In this document: piece by piece, positions 7,871 through 13,814 of the stretch | How positions within the stretch are numbered: the first letter of the stretch is position 1 | Layout of the letters: every line of letters begins with the position of its first letter | The notes under the pieces: model-generated | Databases searched by the model: none | What the model was told of the DNA's origin: nothing | What the model saw: the letters and a program-made list of their open reading frames with translations, nothing else | DNA from: Desulfobacterales bacterium | Lineage (GTDB): Bacteria > Desulfobacterota > Desulfobacteria > Desulfobacterales > RPRI01 | NCBI GenBank assembly: GCA_030689795.1 | Contig: JAUYEO010000365.1 | Coordinates: forward strand, 1 to 17,563 | Reading direction: 5' to 3' | Length of the DNA stretch: 17,563 nt | Translations under genes and position numbers: made by a program

Positions 7871-8182
7871 TTATTTGTCCGAACCTGCCCCCTTGATCTT
7901 TTTTTTAAGTTCGCTGATCTCCTTTTTGAGAGACCTGATATCATCACTTGTGGCGATATTCCCTCTCTTCAGAAAATCTTTAACCATTTTTTCGGCTCTC
8001 GTCTCCAGCTTCTCCTGTGCCTCGTCATACTTCTTCCGGACATCGTCTAAAAACTTCTGCCCTTCCTTCTCGGACATTCTGCTTTTTTTAGCGATATCCT
8101 TCGCCATCTTCTCCGATTCGTCCCAGGTCTTAACGGCAAAGCCGACTCCGGTCAGCATCGCCTTTTTTACAAGATCAAGCAT
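7871..8182 (-). CDS. Phasin-like small helical protein
   Basis: A 103-residue, highly charged, almost wholly helical protein. The segment from about residue 60 to 97 (RAEKMVKDFLKRGNIATSDD, then a Lys/Glu/Leu heptad stretch) resembles the C-terminal part of the PhaF/PhaI-type granule-associated (phasin) family: an amphipathic helix, a short Gly/Asn turn, a threonine/serine-acid cap and a coiled coil. There is no signal peptide, and the first 18 residues are more hydrophobic. A good AAAGGAGACC site fixes the start. The UbiB gene follows after 16 nt, so the two are co-transcribed. It could coat polyhydroxyalkanoate or lipid surfaces, or act as an accessory of the membrane kinase; neither is shown by the sequence. 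Confidence 0.75.
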   Translation of the reverse strand: MLDLVKKAMLTGVGFAVKTWDESEKMAKDIAKKSRMSEKEGQKFLDDVRKKYDEAQEKLETRAEKMVKDFLKRGNIATSDDIRSLKKEISELKKKIKGAGSDK

Positions 8183-8215
8183 AATGGTCTCCTTTACCGG
8201 ATTTTTTGGTTTTTT

Positions 8216-8252
8216 AAACCCGGACGAAATCCGGATAAATCAGTCCGGGTTT
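8216..8252 (-). terminator. Hairpin between acyl-CoA dehydrogenase and phasin-like genes (possible weak terminator)
   Basis: A perfect 10-bp stem (8216-8225 with 8243-8252, AAACCCGGAC/GTCCGGGTTT) encloses a 17-nt loop 3 bp after the dehydrogenase stop. On the minus strand only three U follow the stem before an A run, so termination would be partial. It may act as an attenuator or mRNA 3'-end stabiliser. Confidence 0.5.
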
Positions 8253-8255
8253 CAA

Positions 8256-9410
8256 TCATTTGAACTTGCCGAGCAGTGCGCTCGCAATGGTATTCTTCTG
8301 GATCTCTTTTGTCCCTTCGTAAATTTCCGTGATTTTCGCGTCACGGTAGAACCGCTCAACCTCATATTCGGTCATGTATCCGTAGCCTCCCAGAAGCTGA
8401 ATCGCTTCATCGGCCACTTCAACAGCGGTTCTTGCCGCATACATCTTGGCCATTGAGGTCAGCTTGGGATCTATACGCCCCTGATCATAGTTCCAGGCGG
8501 CTTTGTATGTTATGAGCCTGGCCAGCTCTATTTTAGTGGCCATATCGGCGAGCTTGTGCTGGGTTACCTGGAACTGAGCTATTTTCTTCCCGAACTGCTC
8601 CCTCTGTTTTACGTATGCAATTGCCCTGTCAAATGCTCCCTGTGCTATTCCAAGAGCCTGGGCCGCTATTAAAATCCTGCTTTCATCGAAAAATTCAAGC
8701 ACCTGATAGAAGCCTTTTCCTTCCTCGCCTATAAGATTTGATGCCGGAACACGTACATCCTTAAAGACAACCTCGGATGTCGTCATCATCCGGATACCCA
8801 TTTTATGCCCCACATCTGAAGTCGAGAGCCCTTTTCTGTCCGCCTCAACCAGGATCATGCTTATCCCGCGGTGAGTCGGTTTTATATTCTGATCCGTCTG
8901 ACAGAGAACCGTAAAAAAGCCGGCTATGGCGCCGTTTGTAATAAAAGTCTTGCCGCCGTTAATAACCCACTCATTGCCCTCTTTTACAGCCGCCGTATTC
9001 ATGAATGTTATATCTGAGCCGTGATCTGGCTCTGTAAAAGCCCCTGCTGAAAGGACTTTCCCTTCAGCCACCTGAGGAAGAAATTTTGCTTTCAGATCTT
9101 CGCTTCCGAACCGCAAAATACATTCCGAAGCAAAACTCGAAAGAACCACACAGCTTCCTATGGTTGAATCCCTGCTGCAAAGCTCTTCTGCAACAAGTAT
9201 ATTCTCCAGAACTCCTAGTCCCTGTCCCGAATATTTTTCAGGATAATGAATGCCGATAAAGCCGAGATCGGCTGCTTTTTTCCAGATATCTTTCGGGAAT
9301 TCATGTTTTTTATCAAGTTCGAGGGCAAGCTCTTTATCAAATTCACCTTTTGCAAAATCCCTGGCCGCTTTCTGAATCTCCTTTTGTGACTTGTTTAATT
9401 CAAAATCCAT
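8256..9410 (-). CDS. Acyl-CoA dehydrogenase
   Basis: A 384-residue FAD-dependent acyl-CoA dehydrogenase that forms a trans-2-enoyl-CoA and hands electrons to ETF. The N-terminal helical domain, the middle FAD/substrate segment (AFTEPDHGSD, then WVINGGKTFITNG) and the C-terminal domain are complete. The catalytic base is the Glu of YEGTKEIQ, 20 residues from the end. Chain-length specificity cannot be read; short-chain or dicarboxylyl/aromatic-pathway acyl-CoA are possible. A GTG nine bases upstream (9419) could extend it by three residues, but AGGGGG abuts that GTG and sits 8 nt before the ATG at 9410, so ATG is preferred. Electrons would flow through ETF to the ETF-QO encoded at 4479-6152. 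It heads the run toward the phasin-like and UbiB genes. Confidence 0.95.
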   Translation of the reverse strand: MDFELNKSQKEIQKAARDFAKGEFDKELALELDKKHEFPKDIWKKAADLGFIGIHYPEKYSGQGLGVLENILVAEELCSRDSTIGSCVVLSSFASECILRFGSEDLKAKFLPQVAEGKVLSAGAFTEPDHGSDITFMNTAAVKEGNEWVINGGKTFITNGAIAGFFTVLCQTDQNIKPTHRGISMILVEADRKGLSTSDVGHKMGIRMMTTSEVVFKDVRVPASNLIGEEGKGFYQVLEFFDESRILIAAQALGIAQGAFDRAIAYVKQREQFGKKIAQFQVTQHKLADMATKIELARLITYKAAWNYDQGRIDPKLTSMAKMYAARTAVEVADEAIQLLGGYGYMTEYEVERFYRDAKITEIYEGTKEIQKNTIASALLGKFK

Positions 9411-9481
9411 CTGTGACACCCCCTGATAAATGTTTTTTATATTTTAAGGTCTCGTTCCTTTTGATATCATTAACTTTTCAT

Positions 9482-9491
9482 AATTCGAATT
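9482..9491. promoter_or_regulatory. Palindrome AATTCGAATT downstream of the dehydrogenase promoter
   Basis: A perfect 10-bp palindrome just past the inferred dehydrogenase transcription start (minus strand). It could be an operator. It shares the half-site CGAATT with the palindrome at 9801-9814 on the CooC side. The sequence is AT-rich, so chance is possible. Confidence 0.3.
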
Positions 9492-9501
9492 GATCACTGG
9501 T

Positions 9502-9530
9502 TTTTTAGCATACGGGTATCTCTTTTGCAA
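9502..9530 (-). promoter_or_regulatory. Candidate promoter of the acyl-CoA dehydrogenase run
   Basis: On the minus strand TTGCAA (9530-9525) is followed after 17 nt by TAAAAA (9507-9502), preceded by an extended -10 TGC. Transcription would start near 9495 and give a leader of about 85 nt. Confidence 0.5.
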
Positions 9531-9570
9531 GGAGTTTAAGCCTTTCCCCTGCAAACTGAAGATTTCGTAT

Positions 9571-9732
9571 TGACGGCTTCGTAAAAACCGTCAACAGGCC
9601 GAGGGCGGGTAAGCCCCGGTCCGCCTAGGCGGAGTGGAACCGCTTGAATTTACTTCAAGCGGCGGGAGAGTCCGCCTAAGGCGGATTTCCCGCCAATTAA
9701 AAGTCGGTTTTTGACTTTTTATGAAGGTATCA
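9571..9732. repeat. MITE-like element A with nested hairpins
   Basis: The ends are inverted: TGACGGCTTCGTAAAAA (9571-9587) against the complement of 9716-9732, 13 of 17 matching. The inside is a series of palindromes: CCGCCTAGGCGG (9621-9632), a 9-bp stem CCGCTTGAA/TTCAAGCGG (9640-9662), and TCCGCCTA/AGGCGGA nested in GGCGGGA/TCCCGCC (9661-9694). It encodes nothing recognisable. It shares its terminal core with the elements at 11573, 13647 and 16247. Confidence 0.8.
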
Positions 9733-9800
9733 GGGTTTGATAACTTCATATGATCATCAAAAGTTACTTGACTGTTTGTTTCATCTATCCTAATTGTCAG

Positions 9801-9814
9801 CGAATTATAATTCG
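9801..9814. promoter_or_regulatory. 14-bp perfect palindrome containing TATAAT upstream of the CooC gene
   Basis: CGAATTATAATTCG is self-complementary and contains a consensus -10 (TATAAT, 9806-9811) 35 bases before the CooC start codon. No good -35 lies at normal spacing, so it may be an activator-dependent promoter or an operator over the -10. Confidence 0.4.
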
Positions 9815-9846
9815 ATTCGTACTTATCACAAAAAGGAATTTGATAT

Positions 9847-10596
9847 ATGCCCTTTTCTATTGCCCTTGCCGGAAAAGGAGGCACCGGTAAAACAACCATA
9901 TCCGGCCTTCTCGTCAAATACCTTACGGCCAGAGGGAAAACGCCTGTTCTTGCCGTTGATGCCGATTCCAATGCCAATTTAAACGAAGTCCTCGGCCTTA
10001 CAGTGACCGAAACACTCGGAAACGCAAGAGAAGAAATGAAAAAAGGAGTTGTCCCCGGCAGCATGACAAAAGATGTTTTCATGTCGATGAAACTCGAACA
10101 GGCTGTGGTCGAAGCGCCGGGGTATGATCTTGTTGTAATGGGGCAGCCTGAAGGCGCTGGTTGTTACTGCGCTGCAAATACTCTGTTGACAGGTTTTCTC
10201 GAACGCCTTACAGATAACTATCCTTATATGGTGATAGATAATGAAGCCGGCATGGAGCATATCAGCCGCCTTACTACCAAAAACGTCGATATACTTTTAA
10301 TAGTTTCAGATACTTCGAGACGCGGACTTCAGGCTGCAATAAGGATCAACTCGCTCGCGAAAGATCTTAAAATCGGTGTCGGCGAAAGTTATATTATTAT
10401 AAACCGCTGCAGGGAATACCCGTCCGGTGAGATTCTCGATATGATTAAAGAAGCAGGGCTGAACCTTGCCGGAACAATACCCGAAGACGACATCCTTTAC
10501 GAATATGATAAAAACGGCCGTCCGACTATAGAGATGCCTTCCGATAACATCGTTGTCGAGGCTGCTTTTGATATATTTGACAGGATTGTCAAATAG
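9847..10596 (+). CDS. cooC: CooC-type nickel-insertion ATPase (CODH/ACS maturation)
   Basis: A 249-residue SIMIBI/MinD-class ATPase. The deviant Walker A GKGGTGKTT spans residues 9-17, with signature Lys10 and catalytic Lys15. VDADSNANL (37-45) is the switch region, and C106-Y-C108 is the CxC metal-binding motif of CooC dimers. In CooC, nucleotide-driven dimerisation presents Ni(II) through this CxC for insertion into the C-cluster of carbon monoxide dehydrogenase. No CODH, ACS or corrinoid protein gene is in the window, although a RACE-type corrinoid-activation gene begins at 17210. An AAAAAGG site precedes the ATG. The AcuC-like deacetylase gene follows after 23 nt and is probably co-transcribed. 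Related CooC-like ATPases serve other Ni or metal enzymes, so the client is inferred. Confidence 0.9.
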   Translation: MPFSIALAGKGGTGKTTISGLLVKYLTARGKTPVLAVDADSNANLNEVLGLTVTETLGNAREEMKKGVVPGSMTKDVFMSMKLEQAVVEAPGYDLVVMGQPEGAGCYCAANTLLTGFLERLTDNYPYMVIDNEAGMEHISRLTTKNVDILLIVSDTSRRGLQAAIRINSLAKDLKIGVGESYIIINRCREYPSGEILDMIKEAGLNLAGTIPEDDILYEYDKNGRPTIEMPSDNIVVEAAFDIFDRIVK

Positions 10597-10619
10597 CCGC
10601 AATGGGGACATAATAACAT

Positions 10620-11576
10620 ATGAAGAAAACAGGCTTTTTATACGACGAGATGTTTCTGCTGCACGATACAGGCTCGTATCATCCGGAAACGGCCGAAAGG
10701 CTTATTTCCATTTACAAAGGAATTGACGAAGCCGGCCTTCTTTCAAAGCTTACTTTGCTTAAAGCAAAGCGGGCAGACATGGAATGGATCGAAATGGTCC
10801 ATGACCATGCCTACATACGCAGGTTTGAAGAACTGTGTTTTGCCGGAAACCGGATGTTCGATTACCCGGATAACCAGATGTGCATCTACACTTTTGAAAC
10901 CGCCCTTCTGGCTGTCGGGGGTATATTGAATGCGGCAGATCTTGTCATGAAAGGCGATCTCGACAATGTCTTTTGCGCAGTAAGGCCGCCGGGGCATCAT
11001 GCCGAAAAAAACAAGGCTATGGGATTCTGCTATTTTAACAATGTGGCAGTCGCGGCAAAATATATACGGCAGAAATGGAATATAAAAAAGGTCATGATAG
11101 TCGATTTTGACGTTCACCACGGAAATGGAACCCAGCACTTGTTTGAGCAGGATCCGTCCGTATTTTACTATTCAATCCATGAGCACCCGTCTTTTGCATA
11201 TCCCGGCACAGGCCGTGAATTTGAATACGGAACAGGAGAAGGATACGGCTTTACAAAAAATTCTCCGGCTCTCCCCGGGTGGGGGGATGAAGAATACAAA
11301 AGACTTATCGAAAATGACCTCCTGCCCGCTTTCGAAAGATTCGAACCTGAAGTAATAATAGTATCGGCCGGATTTGATGCCCATGTTGATGATGATATGT
11401 CCGATATAAAACTTACAACTGACGGGTTTTCCTGGATAATGAGAAAGATATACGACATGGCGGAAAAATATTCCGGGGGAAGGATTATTTCAGTGCTGGA
11501 AGGGGGATATTCTCTGGCACGGCTTCCCGAACTGGCAAAAAACCATGTTGAAATTCTTTTAAATATAAATGGTTGA
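10620..11576 (+). CDS. AcuC-like Zn-dependent (class I/II histone-deacetylase family) deacylase
   Basis: A 318-residue arginase/deacetylase-fold enzyme of normal length. All catalytic elements are present: RPPGHH (His126-His127 charge relay), DFDVHHGNG with Zn ligands D164 and H166, third Zn ligand D253 in GFDAH, and transition-state Tyr297 in LEGGY. Known clients of the family are acetyl-lysine in acetyl-CoA synthetase (AcuC), histone-like proteins, acetylpolyamines and small amides. A CBS-CBS-ACT protein like AcuB follows, and a sirtuin lies 5 kb downstream, which favours a protein-lysine deacylase of the AcuC kind. It lies 23 nt after the CooC gene. The stop codon TGA (11574-11576) is also the first three bases of a TGACGG repeat end. 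Confidence 0.92.
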   Translation: MKKTGFLYDEMFLLHDTGSYHPETAERLISIYKGIDEAGLLSKLTLLKAKRADMEWIEMVHDHAYIRRFEELCFAGNRMFDYPDNQMCIYTFETALLAVGGILNAADLVMKGDLDNVFCAVRPPGHHAEKNKAMGFCYFNNVAVAAKYIRQKWNIKKVMIVDFDVHHGNGTQHLFEQDPSVFYYSIHEHPSFAYPGTGREFEYGTGEGYGFTKNSPALPGWGDEEYKRLIENDLLPAFERFEPEVIIVSAGFDAHVDDDMSDIKLTTDGFSWIMRKIYDMAEKYSGGRIISVLEGGYSLARLPELAKNHVEILLNING

Positions 11577-11629
11577 CGGATATTTTGACAAAGCCGTCAA
11601 ACCTGATGGACTCGTAAAAAGTCCGTCAA
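11573..11629. repeat. Short inverted-repeat remnant B at the end of the AcuC-like gene
   Basis: TTGACGG (11573-11579) can pair with CCGTCAA at 11594-11600 or at 11623-11629. Between these lies GGACT-CGTAAAA-AGTCC (11608-11624 region), the terminal core of the repeat family. It overlaps the AcuC-like stop codon. There is no U run, so it is not a classical terminator, though the hairpin could stabilise an mRNA 3' end. Confidence 0.6.
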
Positions 11630-11674
11630 TAATTATTAGTTATTGCAACATAACTTGCAAAGAAATAATGTGTT

Positions 11675-11680
11675 TATAAT
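11675..11680 (+). promoter_or_regulatory. Candidate -10 of the AcuB-like gene
   Basis: A perfect TATAAT lies 78 bases before the start codon. The nearest -35-like TTGCAA (11655-11660) is only 14 nt upstream, which is too close for an ordinary sigma-70 promoter, so this is tentative. Confidence 0.4.
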
Positions 11681-11758
11681 TAAATCGCATCCCGGCAGCC
11701 AAAGGATTTTTCATCTACCGGGTTGTATGGCACAAGAAACTACGTGTTGGAGGGCAAT

Positions 11759-12460
11759 ATGTTTGTAAGCAAATCAATGACCAGTAATGTTATAACGGTT
11801 GACAAAGATGCGGGCATCTTAGAAGCAAAAGATAAAATGGCGGCTCACTGCATCAGGCACCTTCCTGTTGTAGAAGAGGATAACAGGCTCATCGGGATAA
11901 TCACGGACCGTGACATAAGGAGCGCACTTCCTTCGACAGTTATACTTGATTACGAAAACCGCAAGGAAAAAGAGAAAATATCCGACCTGAAAGTAAAGGA
12001 TATAATGACCATTAATCCTGTAACTGTTTCACCCTCCTACACGATTCAGGATGTGCTGTTGCTCGTTCTCCAGACAAAAGTCGGCGCATTCCCCGTCGTT
12101 GACGAAAAGGGTAAACTCCAAGGAATTATTTCGGTCGATGATCTGCTCCGGGCTTTTGTAAATGTTCTCGGTATAGGCGAACCGGGATCTCTTTTATGTA
12201 TTATTGTTGAAGAGAAGCTCGGACAGATGAAAAAAATTGTCGATGCGATAACGGAGGAAAACGTATCTTTCGGAAGCATCCTCGTCGCACGATACTGGGA
12301 TGAAGGGAAACGGGCCGTATTCCCTTATCTTCTGACCCAGAATATAAGCCCGATCAAGAAAAAACTTCAAAAAATGGGGTACACTCTTTTGGATCCGATG
12401 GAGTGGTATATGGATCAGATAAACAGAGAAAAAAAGGAAAAGGGCGTTAAAAGCAGATAA
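11759..12460 (+). CDS. AcuB-like CBS-CBS-ACT sensor protein
   Basis: A 233-residue cytoplasmic protein. CBS 1 covers about residues 1-57 (SKSMTSNVITV ... GIITDRDIR) and CBS 2 about 77-133 (VKDIMTINPVTV ... GIISVDDLLRAF). An ACT-like C-terminal domain (about 140-215, LLCIIVEEKLGQMKKIVDAI) is followed by a basic tail. CBS pairs bind adenine nucleotides; AcuB of Bacillus has the same CBS-CBS-ACT order and is encoded next to AcuC. No effector domain is seen, so it probably signals by protein-protein contact. An upstream in-frame ATG (11723) would add 12 residues, but GGAGGG (11749-11754) sits just before the ATG at 11759 and residue 1 there begins the CBS domain, so 11759 is chosen. It has its own candidate promoter. 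Confidence 0.85.
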   Translation: MFVSKSMTSNVITVDKDAGILEAKDKMAAHCIRHLPVVEEDNRLIGIITDRDIRSALPSTVILDYENRKEKEKISDLKVKDIMTINPVTVSPSYTIQDVLLLVLQTKVGAFPVVDEKGKLQGIISVDDLLRAFVNVLGIGEPGSLLCIIVEEKLGQMKKIVDAITEENVSFGSILVARYWDEGKRAVFPYLLTQNISPIKKKLQKMGYTLLDPMEWYMDQINREKKEKGVKSR

Positions 12461-12781
12461 TGACCATGCCGTTAGCAGATATTCTTTACAAGGATCTCCA
12501 CATCTACTACCTAAAATGGTAAAAAAATGGGAACATGACGGAATCCGGCATACCTTTTTCGGAAAAACATTTTAAGCCGTCGTTCAAAAATAACCGTAAC
12601 ATTTAAATGCCGTGGCCGGCATAAGGAGCCGTAACAAAATGGTCAGAAATGTAATGGTTATTTTGTAACGGCTCCTAACAAAATGGTCAGAAATGTAATG
12701 GGTATTTTGTAACGGCTCCTAACGAAATGGTCAGAAATGTAATGGGTATTTCGTAACAGCTCCTAAGGGAAGGTTGATAAC
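12461..12781. other. Leader region of the MBL-fold gene
   Basis: The first 160 bases hold nothing recognisable apart from an AT-rich stretch and scattered short GACGG/CCGTC words. The second half is the 44-bp tandem hairpin array, followed by an AAGGGAAGG ribosome-binding site (12765-12773). Confidence 0.7.
12624..12764 (+). repeat. 44-bp tandem hairpin array (three copies)
   Basis: Three units with an exact 44-bp period begin at 12633, 12677 and 12721. Each has a 7-bp stem (ACAAAAT/ATTTTGT, or ACGAAAT/ATTTCGT in copy 3) closing a 19-nt loop, and is followed by a GGCTCCT-like linker. Copy 3 changes both sides of one pair (A12724G-type and T12752C-type), turning A-T into G-C. The first copy also has a left arm AGGAGCCGTAAC (12624-12635), giving a 17-bp stem with one mismatch. 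The array ends 17 bases before the hydrolase start codon. Confidence 0.9.
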
Positions 12782-13621
12782 ATGTATATTAAATGCTGGG
12801 GGTCAAGGGGCTCAATACCTGTTTCCGGCAAGGATTACTTAAAATACGGCGGAGACACAACCTGTATTGAAATTAGGACAAAAAGCGGCGACATCATTAT
12901 AATTGACGCCGGAACAGGAATCAGGAGGCTCGGCAATCAGCTTATCGAAGAGAACCTGTATAAATACAATTTCATATTCACCCACGCACACTGGGATCAT
13001 CTGATGGGATTCCCGTTTTTCAAGCCCCTTTATTCAAAACGGGCTGAATTTGTTATGCACAGATGCCCCTTTCACAGCAAATTCGTTGAAACAATTCTGT
13101 CAAAAGTCATGGCGCCCCCTAACTTTCCCGTAAAATATTCCGATTTAAAGGCAAATATCGTATATGTAGATGCCTGCCCGACCCGATTTGATATAGGTTC
13201 CGTAACCGTCATCCCCATACAATTGAGCCACCCGAATAACGGAAGCGGATACAAATTTGTAGAAGACGGTAAATCCTTTGTCTTTCTTACAGATAATGAG
13301 CTCGGCTTTGTCCATCCGGGAGGCCTGCCTCTGAAATCCTATCTCGAATTCTCCATGGGAGCAGATATCCTTATTCATGACGCCGAATATACTCCCAAGG
13401 AATATGAAAGAAAAAAAGAGTGGGGGCATTCATCATATACCGATGTTCTCTCGATAGCTTTTGAGGCAGGAGTAAAAAAACTGGGGCTTTTCCATTTAAA
13501 CCAGGAAAGAACGGATCGTGAAATGGATAGAATTGTTGAAGTCTGCAGGCAAAATATCGCCGAAAAGAAGCTCGATATGGAATGCTTCGGCGTTGCAAAC
13601 GATATGACTTTTATTCTGTAG
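12782..13621 (+). CDS. Metallo-beta-lactamase-fold hydrolase, possibly a cyclic-nucleotide phosphodiesterase relative
   Basis: A 279-residue single-domain MBL-fold protein. It opens with CWGSRGSIPVSG and YGGDTTCIEI, typical of the PhnP/cyclic-phosphodiesterase side of the superfamily. Metal ligands are visible: HAHWDH (68-73), H150, D171 and H238, with H216 in GHSS as a further candidate. It has no signal peptide. Members of this fold hydrolyse cyclic nucleotides, cyclic phosphates, RNA or lactones; the exact substrate is not readable. The idea of a cyclic-nucleotide substrate rests partly on the neighbour at 13815, a kinase with a cyclic-nucleotide-binding domain. AAGGGAAGG before the ATG fixes the start. 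A tandem hairpin array lies directly upstream and a MITE-like element directly downstream. Confidence 0.85.
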   Translation: MYIKCWGSRGSIPVSGKDYLKYGGDTTCIEIRTKSGDIIIIDAGTGIRRLGNQLIEENLYKYNFIFTHAHWDHLMGFPFFKPLYSKRAEFVMHRCPFHSKFVETILSKVMAPPNFPVKYSDLKANIVYVDACPTRFDIGSVTVIPIQLSHPNNGSGYKFVEDGKSFVFLTDNELGFVHPGGLPLKSYLEFSMGADILIHDAEYTPKEYERKKEWGHSSYTDVLSIAFEAGVKKLGLFHLNQERTDREMDRIVEVCRQNIAEKKLDMECFGVANDMTFIL

Positions 13622-13646
13622 ACACTACAGACAAATTCATAAGGGA

Positions 13647-13804
13647 TGACTGCTTTATAAAAAGGCCCTCTTATTTAGTCGGCAAAGTAAAAAGCTCCAT
13701 ATGCAAGGCGTGCGAATTATGAGGAATGAGGCGTACAAATTAGTACGCCGCAATGACGAAGAATGAAGCATAACGCAGCAGAGGGACTTTTTACGAAGCC
13801 GTCA
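13647..13804. repeat. MITE-like element C upstream of the kinase gene
   Basis: Terminal inverted repeats of 25 bp (13647-13671 and 13780-13804) match at 21 positions and start TGAC. The element is 158 bp, non-coding, and flanked on both sides by GGGA (13643-13646 and 13805-13808), a possible 4-bp target-site duplication. The right-hand GGGA is part of the kinase ribosome-binding site. Its interior contains a GCGTAC/GTACGC palindrome around 13732-13749. Confidence 0.85.
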
Positions 13805-13814
13805 GGGATGATCA

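Larger units (their letters stand above)
9411..9846. other. Divergent spacer between acyl-CoA dehydrogenase and CooC genes
   Basis: No protein gene is supported. It holds a dehydrogenase promoter candidate, two palindromes that share a CGAATT half-site (9482-9491 and 9801-9814), and a 162-bp multi-hairpin repeat element (9571-9732). Confidence 0.7.

Noticed and set aside
8216..8252. Riboswitch before the phasin-like gene
   Set aside because: Only one simple stem-loop is visible, close to the dehydrogenase stop; a weak terminator or attenuator explains it.
9591..10082. 163-codon minus-strand frame over element A and the CooC start
   Set aside because: Its N-terminal part is antisense to the CooC ATPase motifs and the rest reads through a hairpin element; no family resemblance.
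12639..12756. Nine-codon ATG...TAA frame in each copy of the 44-bp array as leader peptides
   Set aside because: Only copy 1 has an SD-like GGAG at suitable distance, and the stem-preserving change in copy 3 alters the peptide (Leu to Ser), so structure rather than peptide seems conserved.
12624..12764. CRISPR array
   Set aside because: The 44-bp units are directly abutting with no unique spacers.
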